A stretch of DNA of 64,000 nt from Ramazzottius varieornatus (Eukaryota; Tardigrada; Eutardigrada; Parachela; Ramazzottiidae). Where the stretch lies: the NCBI GenBank assembly GCA_001949185.1, contig BDGG01000001.1:7328149-7392148 (forward strand), given 5' to 3'. Below are positions 32,710-44,200 of the stretch, piece after piece. Numbering within the stretch: position 1 is the first letter of the stretch; every line of letters begins with the position of its first letter. A program made the position numbers and the translations under genes. The notes under the pieces were generated by a model. The model saw only the letters and a list, made by a program, of their open reading frames with translations, did no database searches and was not told the DNA's origin.

Positions 32710-34958
32710 TCAGTCATCGATGTCATCGCTTTGGGTGGCAACATCCGTTCCATTGCCAGGAGTTTCTCTGGAGGAGGCTCGATTGACTCTATGGTAGACT
32801 GCCAGCGCCTCGTTCACGTCCCCATCGCCAAACTCCAGCCAAGCGGGAGGGATGAGGGAAGACAGTTCCTCTTCGAGCGTAAAGACAATCTGAGAGGGAG
32901 GGACGCGCAAGACAATCAGGCTGCCCAGATTCAGTACGCGAATGTTCCACAGCGCTTTTGCATAATGTCCGGAAGCCATACTCAGCTCCTGCAGTGCTTT
33001 CTCGGGGAAGACCGATTTATCCATCAGACGATAAATATCGCCTGCTGTGTAGTTGGCCACTTCATCAGCCAGAAACGCAACGTTGTCTTCCACCTTAAAA
33101 AAACATGGGTGTTGGAAAACTGTTCGGTCGGTTGATACCGTGAAAACAACATGAAGCCTCCCTCACCTCTCGGGTGATGTTCTGTTCGTTCAAGATCAGC
33201 TCGATTTTTACATAAGATGCAATCCACTGTTGTAGCAAGGGCGTCACCTATGAGATAAATTTTCCGGGACTGTATAGTAAAAACTGCAGGCATGACCAGG
33301 ACTTCGTCCTTCCGTTTCAGATTGATGGATTACAGCACTACCGTACTACTGTACTACATATAGGTTTTTCGCTAACGTAGTAGTCACCTGTTCTTTCGTT
33401 ACATTGCCCTTTTTGCCGTGGACCGAGGCCATATCGATGACGGTGCTAACACCGGCACCCACTGCGCTGAGATACTGTAAAAAGTAAGCATGACGTCAAA
33501 GCTGGAAAGAGTCACAATCGTGGTCGCTCGGAATTGAGATTACTGACGTCGGAAGGGTGAAGGGCTTTGTTTAGGATCAAGTGACCACAAACAGCGAGCT
33601 CTTGAAGATGGATTTGGTTCGCCAAGGAATGCGCCTTTTGATGAAAAATTATGATGTCGATCTATCATCTTCATACATAATTACATAGGTATGTACAGTG
33701 GCATCACCATCCACAAGCTTGCTGGATCATCAAACATGCACTCACATCATGGAGGGATTGATTGTCCGTGTTTTGTGAGTCAATCACGAAGTTGATTCCG
33801 TGTTCGATTGTTGTGTGGATCTGCGAAACAAGGTTGCATATTCCGTTAAAGCGTTATACTATTTCTGTACACTGCCTGTATCGTACCTCCGGTGCCGTAG
33901 GAAAAGCTTTTCGGGACTCTTCAGGAGCGGGGGCAGCTTTCTCGACTGTTCCGAGTGCTGCACCGAGAGGTCCCTTGCTCTGTAGTGCCTCATCGTTTAC
34001 ATCTGGTGTGGTATCGGCGTCTTTCGGTGGTCTTTTCTCGACCAGCACTTCAGCCAAAGCTGTACCCACCGGCACGATGATCCGTTCTGCAGCCTGGAGA
34101 AGTACAGACACTCGAAACATTTCGAAATTATTTGCGAAAGTCCTTTCTGACTTCCCTTTCATCGGAACCTTTGGGAAACCCTCACTTACTTTTTGCGACA
34201 GGGTTGAACGTGTACTGTTGTTCGAAGAAGTCTGGACCGTGCTCGATGAGATCGAATCCTGGTGCTTCGCGTTCACGGCGATCTCACCGATTACTTCTCC
34301 AAAAAGACGAGCGTGCTGTAGTGCAACAGCCGATTATCAATCATCTCATAGATCGAAATGATCTCTCGGAAGAATCCGGGCATATGTGCAACAATTGGAA
34401 AACCCTTCTGCCGGCGATACGTACTTTGAGATCGACAAATTTAGCATCTCCCAACATCCGCAGAAGCGTTGCTTTAATCTTCTTGGTTTCGTCCGTGTAG
34501 TTTTTCTCATGACCACTGGAAGAGTCTTTGGACTTCGACGACCTGTTCGGATCAGAAGCCTCTTCGAATTCCGATGTGCTAGACAAAGAGCGAACAGACC
34601 TCGCAGGTTTCGCCACCTACGGAAAAGTCGAAAAAGGATGTTAAACAGTAAGCACGGGTTGCTTCTTTCAGTTACAGTACGATTTTGTCAACACCTCGTA
34701 CTTACGCCGTCCTTGTCGCTGGTATTATTTAGCTGAATTATTTGGAGTATTTCCTGTGCAACTGCTTTAGCTGGTCCACCTGGACTCGAGCCATCTATGG
34801 AGCGGCATATATTGTATACGCAAAAAACATTAACAGAGCGAAAGATGAGACTTACCGAGAGATGGGACAAAATCGCCGGTGACCTCACGAAGAGCTACGA
34901 GGCCAAGTAAAGCAATGCTGAGAGCCACAAGGCTCATCTGAAAATTTCTCGTCGTCAT
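32710..34958 (-). CDS. Novel secreted protein, paralogue B of a tandem pair
   Basis: Nine exons, fully consistent phases: 34958-34856, 34794-34706, 34616-34425, 34315-34190, 34093-33887, 33820-33746, 33474-33388, 33247-33167, 33093-32710 (447 residues). Signal peptide M-T-T-R-N-F-Q-M-S-L-V-A-L-S-I-A-L-L-G-L. It shares with paralogue A the segments H-A-R-L-F-G-E-V-I-G-E-I, I-V-P-V-G-T-A-L-A, Y-L-S-A-V-G-A-G and F-L-A-D-E-V-A-N-Y-T-A-G-D-I. Introns 3-8 fall at matching positions. It differs by a Ser-rich insert in exon 3, a Pro/Ala-rich insert in exon 5, and a longer hydrophilic tail ending in Asp. The pair arose by tandem duplication with the gene order and strand kept (226 bp apart). Function unknown. 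Confidence 0.85.
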
Positions 34959-35904
34959 CACGAACGAAAGAGTCGCCTGCATTAATGTCGAGAAAATTCT
35001 CACCGGTCTGTTATCAGTTCACACTACGATAGTCCTGCACAATCTCGATCGGTTTTTTCCCTTCCCACTCAAAATTTCACCACTATGTGACAAAGATTTC
35101 AATCGCACGTTCAACGTTCAAACTTCAAAGGTATGGAAATTCATCAGAAGGTAGGTTACCGGCTTGATCTTGCCCAGTCTGAGCAATTTAGAAAAAAGGA
35201 ACAAAGACCCTACATCGAAATCAAGCGCACATGACTTGATCACATTTCAAATAAGAAGTCACCGTAAAACTCACGAATCAGTAGATAAACCGCTAAAAGC
35301 AGAAGTAGAAGTGAAACAAGTTTTTCTATTTAGGAAATGAAACTATCTTGAACAGGGCCACCATCATCCCACCTTCACACAGATACCGCGGAACCTTGGG
35401 TTCATCGGGCTCCCCATTGTGCCACCGCCGAAAGAACCTCAGAAGCGAGGTCCTTCGTTCCTTCATCCACAATTCTTTTGCACTGACCAGCGCTCGTCAT
35501 CTTCCGCAGATTAACAGCCACATGGTGCATAGCCGAAATCAGTTTCGGACGGTTCAGCTGCGCACGGATTTTCTCGCCATGCTATTCGCATGAGAGCGAT
35601 CAGCTGATCAGACGCGCGCTTGATTACTCGATCAAGTTAAAAGACAACCGACTTCGATCAGCTTATCGTGCTGCGCAGTGCATGGCCAGCAGTCTCGTAC
35701 AGAAACGCTGTTCGGTTGCAGAAGAAGTAATTGTCACATCTCACAGGTAGGACTCTACCTGTATTACCGTAAACGCTCATTTTTCGAATTTCCAACAACT
35801 TTCCAGCGTTTCGATCTTTTTCTTGCTCTCTGTTTGCTACTTCTACCTCTTTTAGTCCTTTCAGATCGTCACGGAAGCACGGAGTGCACGACAGCCTTTT
35901 GAAG
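34959..35904. other. Divergent intergenic region
   Basis: Between the start of paralogue B and the start of the HMGXB4-like gene. No exon supported; probably a shared promoter region. Confidence 0.45.
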
Positions 35905-37424
35905 ATGGACCTGGACAAGATCTCTCGATCGGGGCGGAAGGTTCGGATTCCGTCCTACTTGCTGGACACTGAAGTGATCGACACAAGTGGACGGCGGGCT
36001 ATTTTGGAGCAATCTGGACCGCCGATACCCACCAGAGTACGTTTTGATCTTATCCGTCTCCGGACATCTAACGGGAGAAGACTATGTCTCTAACCCTCTG
36101 TTTTTTGTGTTCAGGTAAAGATACCGTACACTGGCAAGAGACGAGGGAGACCACCGCGTGCTAACCAACCTTTTGACGGCTCCGGACATCCAACGGGAGA
36201 AGACTATGTCTCTAACCACGACCTGGAGCACGATGAAACCAGCAGCGAACACCCAGAAGAGTCATCTTCACATGCTGATGGAGAGAAGAGCGCTCCGTCG
36301 ATGCCAGCTCCTCCCGAGAAGCTCCGATGGCATCTGACCACCCCGGACAAAGCTAGACGTCTCCTGAACCCAAAACCACCCAAAGTCCCCGGTGAAAGTG
36401 GTAAGCGTCTAGTTCGAGGTCCCTATAAGAAAACGCTAATGAGGCAGCAGATGATGATGGAAGGGGGAATGATGGGTGATCCCGTGACGTTGGATGGTCA
36501 ACCTGGTAAGCGAGACAATCAACCTTTTCAATCAATCAGTAGGCTGAGGCAGTTCGTCCGTGGTTCATGACTTCACGTTTTACAGAATGCGCGATTGAGC
36601 TAAAGTGGCTATCGCGTCATGCTGACGTGACATCATCCACGAACCAGGCTGTTCTCTTTGACATGCTCTGTACGGCCTGACATCGCATAGTCATTTTGGC
36701 ATGCCGTATGTCTGAATTGTGATAGTTGGCGTTGTTATCATTTGGATTGAAGCTGGCTCCTCAGATCATTCATCCGCTGTTCTGTTTCCTAGCGCTGAAG
36801 AAGCTAAAAAAGACTCCGCTGAAACATTCTGAGGGCGACGTGGAGATTCCGGACGGGCTGTTGGAGGCCATGCGGAAGAAGCGCCAATGCACCCCATACA
36901 TTGCCTTCTGTCGCATGGCGCGTCCTGCCGTTATGCAAGACAACCCTGACGGGGACTTCTCCCAATTCTCCAAAGAGTTAGGCAACAGATGGATGAATCT
37001 GAGCTCGGAAGAGAAAGAGTACTGGCGTAAAGTGGCCTGTCGCATCACTCAACTAATAACTGTCGAACGAGAAACTGGTTACATGCCGGAACGCCGCAAA
37101 GCTCGGGACAAGGTGGTACGCGATCTCGAAGCCCGTTCAGGCGATGTCCCGAGTAATACCTCCTTCGATATGGTCTCGAATGTTAGTCTGGTGGGGGAGC
37201 AAATGTTCAACGCGACCACCTGTTTGAATATGTGGACGTTCCAACCGGAGAACCCAGACCCGATGGGCTGTCTTGATGCTCTGTTGGACTCGGCATTGGT
37301 TCTTGTCAGCTCGACATTAGGCCTGATGGCGCAGGTTCCTGTCTTAAGCGACTATGTGGACACTGATGTCTTCGAAGATTTATCGGAAAATAATTCCTGC
37401 ATTATTCCACATATTCAAAAGTAG
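35905..37424 (+). CDS. HMG-box and AT-hook chromatin protein, HMGXB4-like
   Basis: Three exons: 35905-36036, 36115-36505, 36793-37424 (384 residues). The N-terminus has S-G-R-K-V-R-I-P-S-Y, followed at exon 2 by an AT-hook (K-R-R-G-R-P-P-R-A) and an acidic Ser/His-rich region. One HMG box sits in exon 3 (T-P-Y-I-A-F-C-R-M-A-R-P...F-S-Q-F-S-K-E-L-G-N-R-W...E-E-K-E-Y-W-R-K-V-A). The last 55 residues contain L-L-D-S-A-L-V-L-V-S-S-T-L-G-L-M-A-Q-V-P, which matches the C-terminal L-L-D-S-I...Q-L-P helix region that I recall as specific to HMGXB4. HMGXB4 works in the nucleus with chromatin remodellers. It is about 60 percent of the vertebrate length. Intron 1 carries a partial copy of exon 2 sequence. 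Confidence 0.8.
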
Positions 37425-38159
37425 CGATCAGCTCACTTGTCTTATTCTCCGAAGGTACTCTTGACTGCCCAACAATGGTTTTATGTATTGTGCTTGGTTA
37501 TTTGGTCATTTATAGTTCTGTTTCGAATTGATGGTTTCGTTTCTCTCATGATGCCTCGACCTATATTTCGTGGCAGGTGGGGCAGGGCGTTAACTGAGTA
37601 TGACCTGAAATTGTGAAGTTTATGGTTTGTTATCCATAATCATGTCCTTTCTTGAGTTTCCTCCACGCCTTTCTTTTGACAGTTCTGTCATTTGAAATGT
37701 TCTGTTAAATCTTAATATTCATAAAGGAATCTACTGGAATACATCTTGAACGACTTTCGGGGACCGGTTTAACGAAAAACTTGGTACTGTACAGTAATAC
37801 TGAGCGTAGACCGTGACTTGACATGACTTGATATGACATGACATGACAACATCACTTACAGCGGTTATTAAGATTTATGGTTGATTGTCAGACGTGGTCG
37901 AGTTGATTGACGTGCTCAAAGTGACCGGACCTTCTGAAGAATCTAAACGACTTTTGAATCTCGATCTCCTCGCCGCTCCAGCGTCTCGAAGTTCGTTGGA
38001 ATATCCGTCATTACTGTGGAGGTTTCAACGAGAACTTGCGGAGATCATTTCGGAATTTCTGGTTTGTGAGATCATTGGCCAGTTGTTGAACTACTCAGCA
38101 GCTCAAGGTTTGCGCACCGACCTTCTTCGACGGTTGACGCTGCGCCGTTCCTTGAAAAA
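37425..38159. other. 3-prime UTR of HMGXB4-like gene and leader of ISY1
   Basis: A plus-strand frame is open from 37885 through 38159 and overlaps the ISY1 start in another frame. Because the ISY1 start codon lies at the very end of this segment, it is best read as 5-prime UTR. A run of TGACATGACATGACATGAC-like repeats is seen near 37820-37850. Confidence 0.5.
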
Positions 38160-39884
38160 ATGGTACGTTGTGGGGTTTTGGGATCATTTAATCTCAGCTA
38201 ATTCTTTCTGTCTTGCAGGCGAGAAATGCGGAGAAAGCAATGTAAGTTTCGACTGGAACGAACTGTTTATTCTTCGGACATGAGCAGCTTCTGTTTCGTC
38301 AGCCTTCCACCAAGTCCATCACTCTTACACGTGGGGTTTTCATTATCCTTCTCCTTGCAGGACAGCTCTGGCCAGATGGCACAAGATGAAGACTGACGAA
38401 TCGAGAGGAATTGGAGTGAGTGACTCTTGGGGAGGATTACACCTTGTTTTTTTCCGTTGAATCTTTACGTGATTTTTATTGCGTTCTCTAGGAGCGTCGT
38501 CCCTACCTAGCGTCTTTGTGCACAGATGTCAAAAAGGCCGAAAGATTCCGAGTGGATATAATCAGGGAGATCAGCAAAAAGATGGAAGCCATTCAAAACG
38601 GTAATATTCAAAGTTCATGTTAATTCAATAATTATTGTAGTATAATTGTGCCCGTTAGCGAATGACGTAATGTTGTGACGTCATGTACAACATGAATGCG
38701 CGATGCAGCGCTAATAGTGATGTTCTGTGATCCCATATCCTGTGTGCACAGTACCGTTTTATTGCGTGTTTGAATGGTTTCCGAATTTCGTTTGTTGGTG
38801 GTCTGAACAGTATAAAGTCACTTTTAGCTACATCTAACGCGCGACGTATGTTTCAGCTGGTCTGGGAGAATTCCGGCTGCGGGATTTGAACGACGAAATC
38901 AACAAGCTGTTACGTGAAAAAGGCCATTGGGAACGTCAGATAAAGAAATTAGGAGGGAGAGATTTCCATGTAAGTACACTTCCCACCATTTCATAATAAC
39001 CTGAAACGCTTGCTTCCGATCTCTCGGTTGATAGTGGGTGTCGTTCTTTGTAGCGAACACCACTGGTGACGAATGACGAGGGACGGGAAGTGCCTGGTCA
39101 GTATGGCTACAAGTACTTCGGGGCTGCTCGAGACCTTCCTGGTGTCCGAGAGCTCTTCGATAAACCAGTGGAGACTCCGACAAGGAAGACTCGAGGGGAG
39201 CTAATGCAGCATGTCGACGCCGAATACTTCGGTTATAGAGATGAAGAAGACGGCGTCATCGTCCCGCTGGAGCAAGCGGAAGAGAAGAACGCCATAGAAA
39301 AGATCGTAGCAGAATGGCAGGTCAGTCTTTCTCTTAAAACTCGTGTGCCATATATGGAGACTTATAACTGACCATGGAATTAATGAGACAGTGGCGATGT
39401 AATGATCAGATCAGATTTTGATTTTTGAAATTTGTTTTTGGATGCTGCGCGAGTTGAGCTGGGAAATGGGGGTAGACTGGGCAGAAATGGACAACGGTCT
39501 AACACGTTATTTTCGTAACAGGAAAAAAAGGACCGCGGAGACTTCGACCGACCAGACGAAGAAGAAGACCTGTACATCAAAGCTAATATCGACGCGTTGG
39601 AAGAAATGGTACCCGACGAGATGGAAGTTCTGGAAGTGGAAGACGGAACTGGTCGGCATCTCATCACAGTCGACGTACCTTCTCAGCAAGAAGTAAGCCA
39701 CTCTGAATTTTGTGTCTCTTTCGGGGTGAAGTATTGGGTGTGGAACTCCAGCACGTGTGGCGTGTTTCAGGTGGAAGACGCCATCATGAGGCGAAAGAAG
39801 CAGGAGCTGCTGGAGAAGTACGCCAGTGAAGCCCTGATCCAGCAAAGCGAAGAGTCAAGAGCCCTGTTGGGAGGTCGTGGTTAG
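38160..39884 (+). CDS. ISY1: Pre-mRNA-splicing factor ISY1
   Basis: Eight exons: 38160-38162, 38219-38241, 38361-38415, 38492-38600, 38857-38969, 39054-39320, 39522-39692, 39771-39884 (284 residues, as in other animals). The assembled start M-A-R-N-A-E-K-A-M-T-A-L-A-R-W is the ISY1 N-terminus. E-R-R-P-Y-L-A-S, N-A-G-L-G-E-F-R-L-R-D-L-N-D-E-I-N-K-L-L-R-E-K, G-Y-K-Y-F-G-A-A-R-D-L-P-G-V-R-E-L-F and the C-terminal P-S-Q-Q-E...R-R-K-K-Q-E-L-L-E-K-Y-A-S-E complete the match. ISY1 is a component of the NineTeen-related (Prp19-associated) spliceosome. Odd feature: the ATG is alone at the 3-prime end of its exon, so coding exon 1 contributes one codon. No hairpin elements in its introns. Confidence 0.97.
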
Positions 39885-41244
39885 AAGGTACTAGTACTTT
39901 ATTTAAACAGCTGCGCTTTATCGTTGCGCGGTTTTTTGCACTCCTTTTTTGTGGCTGGTCATTTCGAAGTCTAATTGAGATGGCCGAGCCAAAACGTGTC
40001 GACGATCTGCCGACTTTTTTTAATTAGTCGACTTTCTAATTGCCCTGTTGACGCACGTTTTCTTGGTCGGCAGATCTGTCTGCGCGTTTTATAGACACGA
40101 AATAACGTCTGAAGTACCGAGAATAAACTAACGACTTCCAAGAGGACAATGATGGGGCGGTTGTAGGAAGTTAATTGGACATGCGTTGAGGACGCGACAG
40201 GATGTGTGAGGGTTCCATGTGAGTTCGCGGAGGACGTGTGCGCTCTACCATAGCCCACATGTAGCCACTCACGATGGAGTCCAGATCCTAATTTAGTCCT
40301 CTGACGTCATACTCTGCATCGTTGAACGTTCCAGACCAACGAAAGCTCCAGTTTGGCCGGAAACGCATTATTGACGGTTTACTAGAAGACCTACGGCGCT
40401 TCACTTGGCATCGTTGCTTCCTTACGACACTGTGGAATAAAAAATCAGTTTCTTATGAATGGAATTTTGAACCGAAAATTTGAACTTTGGTCTCATGCAG
40501 TCCTTCTTGCTGTCTGCGTAAGACTGTCCGCATTCGTCACAAAATGGGCCGCTACTAGAGAAGCTATGGGGAACTGACTGAAAGTTGACAATGACAAGTG
40601 TTGACAGGAGCTTTTCTGGTACACATAAATATCTGCTCACGAAATCGTAAAAGATGCTGTTAGATAAGAGATGACACATGTTGCCGCTCACTAATTGCTA
40701 ATCATTTTACTAACTTTGTACTTTCAGTTCGCCTGCACTCTGCAGGCATTTTCTGTTGGCCATGACATTTTTCTAGTCATTGATCTCCGATGTTCGCGCA
40801 TTTCTTTTAAAGCATTTAAACGATCCTAGTAAACAATTCTACATACCAGAAAATTCTCACCTGTTGTCTTGTGTGGTATGAATGACTCTCCGAAATCTCC
40901 GGTGATTTCTGGCACGGTCTATTGTGTGGAGTTTGTCAATGAGGGTATGCGGTACTTGACCCGCGTGGAATAGCGCGTAACCTGCTTGTTAGCCTGACCA
41001 CCTGCGGCGAAGCCGGTTCAAACCTCTTGTATGAACTGATACGTCCTTGGAATACTACCTTTTAGGCCTTTATTACCTTGTTCAGATATTGATAGATTTT
41101 GGTTAAATTACCTTCTCGCTCGACACACTTGGTGTCGTGTTCTCTTGTTTGTGACTCCAAGTACCGTAAGAGCTTTGAAGTACGCGCGTCCAACAAACCT
41201 CCAGTTCTTCAGTTTATCCTGCTGAATATCTCTCCCAGTCCACA
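39885..41244. other. No gene recognised upstream of the M13 peptidase
   Basis: No exon supported. A GGTTCAAACC box near 41014 resembles a pol III B box, but no tRNA fold could be built around it (see rejected items). Confidence 0.45.
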
Positions 41245-44200
41245 ATGTTCTATTTGATGGGCTCTGAGAATATTTTGTTATTGTTGATAGTATCTGTTGT
41301 TTCCTCATGGGCTGCTGATACACGTAAGTCTTTCGAAGCAACTCCATGTTCTCAAAGTACCAAGTCTCGAAAGTTTGTTGGTAAGTTCCTAGTATTGTTT
41401 GTGGGCTCGGTTCGCGGAAGTCAATTCGCACACTGTGAACGTGTTCTTGTACAGAGTTACCTGTTACGATACACCCACCAACGGATGCGAATGGCGGAAC
41501 CCGGGACCTAAATTTGAACAAGGATGGAGACAATATTTGCCGGAAGGAAGCATGCGTTACACGAGGTACATTGGTCAGTTTTATTTCTCTTGAAGATCTA
41601 CCGCAGGAAAAAGTTGCCTGTGGCACTCCGTACTGACGGAATTCATTCGCGGGACAAACTTTCTGCAAACGGATGTTGCGCGTGTAATCAGACCGATAGA
41701 ATCTAACAAAGTTCGAAATCTGTAGCAGAAGTCCACGTGAGTCCTTGCGATTTTACTATTTGATATTTTCAGCCGCCTTGATGCTGCAGTCAATGAACTC
41801 ATCCGTGGACCCCTGCACAGACTTTTTCGAGTATGCCTGCGGCAACTGGATGGTCCTCAATCCCATTCCGCCGGACTATGCCAAATGGGGAGTTCTCCAA
41901 CAGATGCAGCAGCAACTGTTTGCCAAGCTGAGAGGTACTGTGAGAACCTTCATTAAAATTGTGCCTTATTGACATTGAATACGTAAGAGCAATCTAAACC
42001 CTGCGGTGATGGCTCCTCAGTCACCGGTATCGATTTACGTGACAGGATCATTGTCGTCTTTCTTCACCTTGGCTGTGAAATTGCGCACCTGTTTGACAGC
42101 CAGTCTGTTACGTTATACTGTAATAGTTTTATTTTTATGCGTTGATAGATCTTATGGAAAGCAACGTAACGGACACCTCCACTGCGCGCCAGAAAGCCCG
42201 ACAAATTTATGCAGCTTGCATGAACCAAAGTACGTGACACTGCCCAATTTTAATTTTCCAGACGAAAGGCTGAATACTTAAAAGTCAGCAACGCCTCTGT
42301 TGATAGCATAGTAACTGAAAGAAGGTAACGAAAGCGGGACAAACGTAACGATAGTTAGGACGTGGGGACATGGTTTGTCGCCAGATGGTTTTCTGAAGTG
42401 GCGCACACCACCACTCAAAAGCGATGAAAACATGCGCCAATTGTCCCAACGATCTGGCATGTTGGACCACGGTTTGATGAGTGGCATATGCGGCTCAAGT
42501 CTACCAGATAGTGCGTTGCAGGTGCCATTGAGGAAGCTGGTTCGCGGCCCTTTCAGGCCGTTGTCCATAGCGTAATGGGATCGTGGCCGGTGTTGGACCG
42601 TGGGTGGAACGCCAGCCAGTTCAACTACTTGAACACCTACCGCAAAATGGGCCGTGAAGGTCAAGGTTATCTCATTGCCGCCTACGTCTCGGCCAACCAG
42701 GAGAACCCCCGTGAGAATATCCTCTTTTTCGACGAGACTTCGCTGGGTCTACCCTCAAAGAAGATGTACTACCGAGCCGCCTCCGAAAAGACCCGGAAGG
42801 CCTACATGTCCCTCATGAAGAACCTCACTTCTTTGTTAGCTGAAGACCTCAATGTGACACTTCCGGAAGACCTCGACCATGAACTGAAAGACATCTTCGA
42901 CTTCGAAGCCGCCATTGCTAACGTAAGCTAAAGGGTTTCGGTTCTTCTTTCACGTACTTACCTCCTAAAATACCACGTCTTTCAGACCTACGAAACCTCT
43001 TCAGCATTTGTTCTAGAAAGTAATTTTCGCAATGTTCAGCTTTTTGTTTTCGGATTCGATTTCCCCGACAAGTTTCAACTTCCGTAATGAGTTTCAACTT
43101 TTTTTTACGCTAAAAATGTTTTGTTGATCAAGCGGTCTGAGTATTGCCGTATCGGTGTGACAATCTCCCAATCTTCTCACCTGTACAAAACAAATCTGGA
43201 TATTTTTGTACGAATGATCCGACTTTTATTTACTGTTGGTGTTCGTTGGGTTCACTGTACATGCTAAATATTGTATCTGAATCATTTTGCAGGTGAGTTT
43301 TACGGAAGAAGAGCGTCGTGACCCATACCGCACATTCCACAAGATGACGCTGGAGCAGTTCCTCGACGAGCATTTCAACCGTACCTTCAGCAAAGAAGAG
43401 TTCCTCCACGCCCTGCAGATGGTCCCCTCTAACTCGTCAGTGGGTGCGGCCATCCAACTGAACATGACAGTCAACGTTGTCAACCCCACTTACTATCATC
43501 GTCTGGACGAGATGCTGGCTGGCAAGTTAGCCGGCAGCAACGTGTCGGAAGGCAAGCGCTTCTTGGCCAGCTACTTGGGCTGGCGGATGCTCCTCAACGC
43601 CGCGGGGCAAATGTCAAGACGCTACAGGGACGCCGCGTTTGAGTTTGACAAGGCCTACTCGGGAGTGAAGGAAGAGTCACCGCGCTGGAGGATTTGTGTA
43701 GACTACACTAACTCAGCCATGAAACTGGCTATTGGAAGCATTTATGTGGACACATACTTTGGAATGGACGCCAAAACAAAGGTAGGAAGCATTGCAACAA
43801 AATGTCTCAGTANNNNNNNNNNNNNNNNNNNNNNNNNNNNNNNNNNNNNNNNNNNNNNNNNNATTTAGGCCAGGCACGTGTATATTAATACTTAAGCTAC
43901 GAGTTTTGTTGCCACACAGTTACGAATCTTAGAAAGAGTTAACCGTCAGGAATTTCGGAAAATGGATTTGTGTTAGAAAAAGGTCGGATTATTTTTTTTC
44001 TGTAGTTGCTGGCGTTGGTTGGGGACATCAAATCGAGCTACGAAACGATACTCAGAGAAATTAACTGGATGGACGAAGAGACCAGGGTACGGGCCTTGAA
44101 AAAACTGGACGCCATGTACGAGTATATCGCTTACCCGGACTTCATCTTACAAGATGTCCCACGGCTGGACAAGTATTACGAAAAGGTATGGTCTTGTGCT

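Noticed and set aside
37885-38283. Plus-strand frame of about 130 codons overlapping the ISY1 start
   Set aside because: It crosses the clear ISY1 intron and exon 2 in another frame and has no motif. Best read as 5-prime UTR.
40965-41040. Possible tRNA (GGTTCAAACC B-box-like sequence near 41014, TAGC A-box-like upstream)
   Set aside because: No acceptor stem or anticodon arm could be paired around it; probably chance or a very degraded copy.
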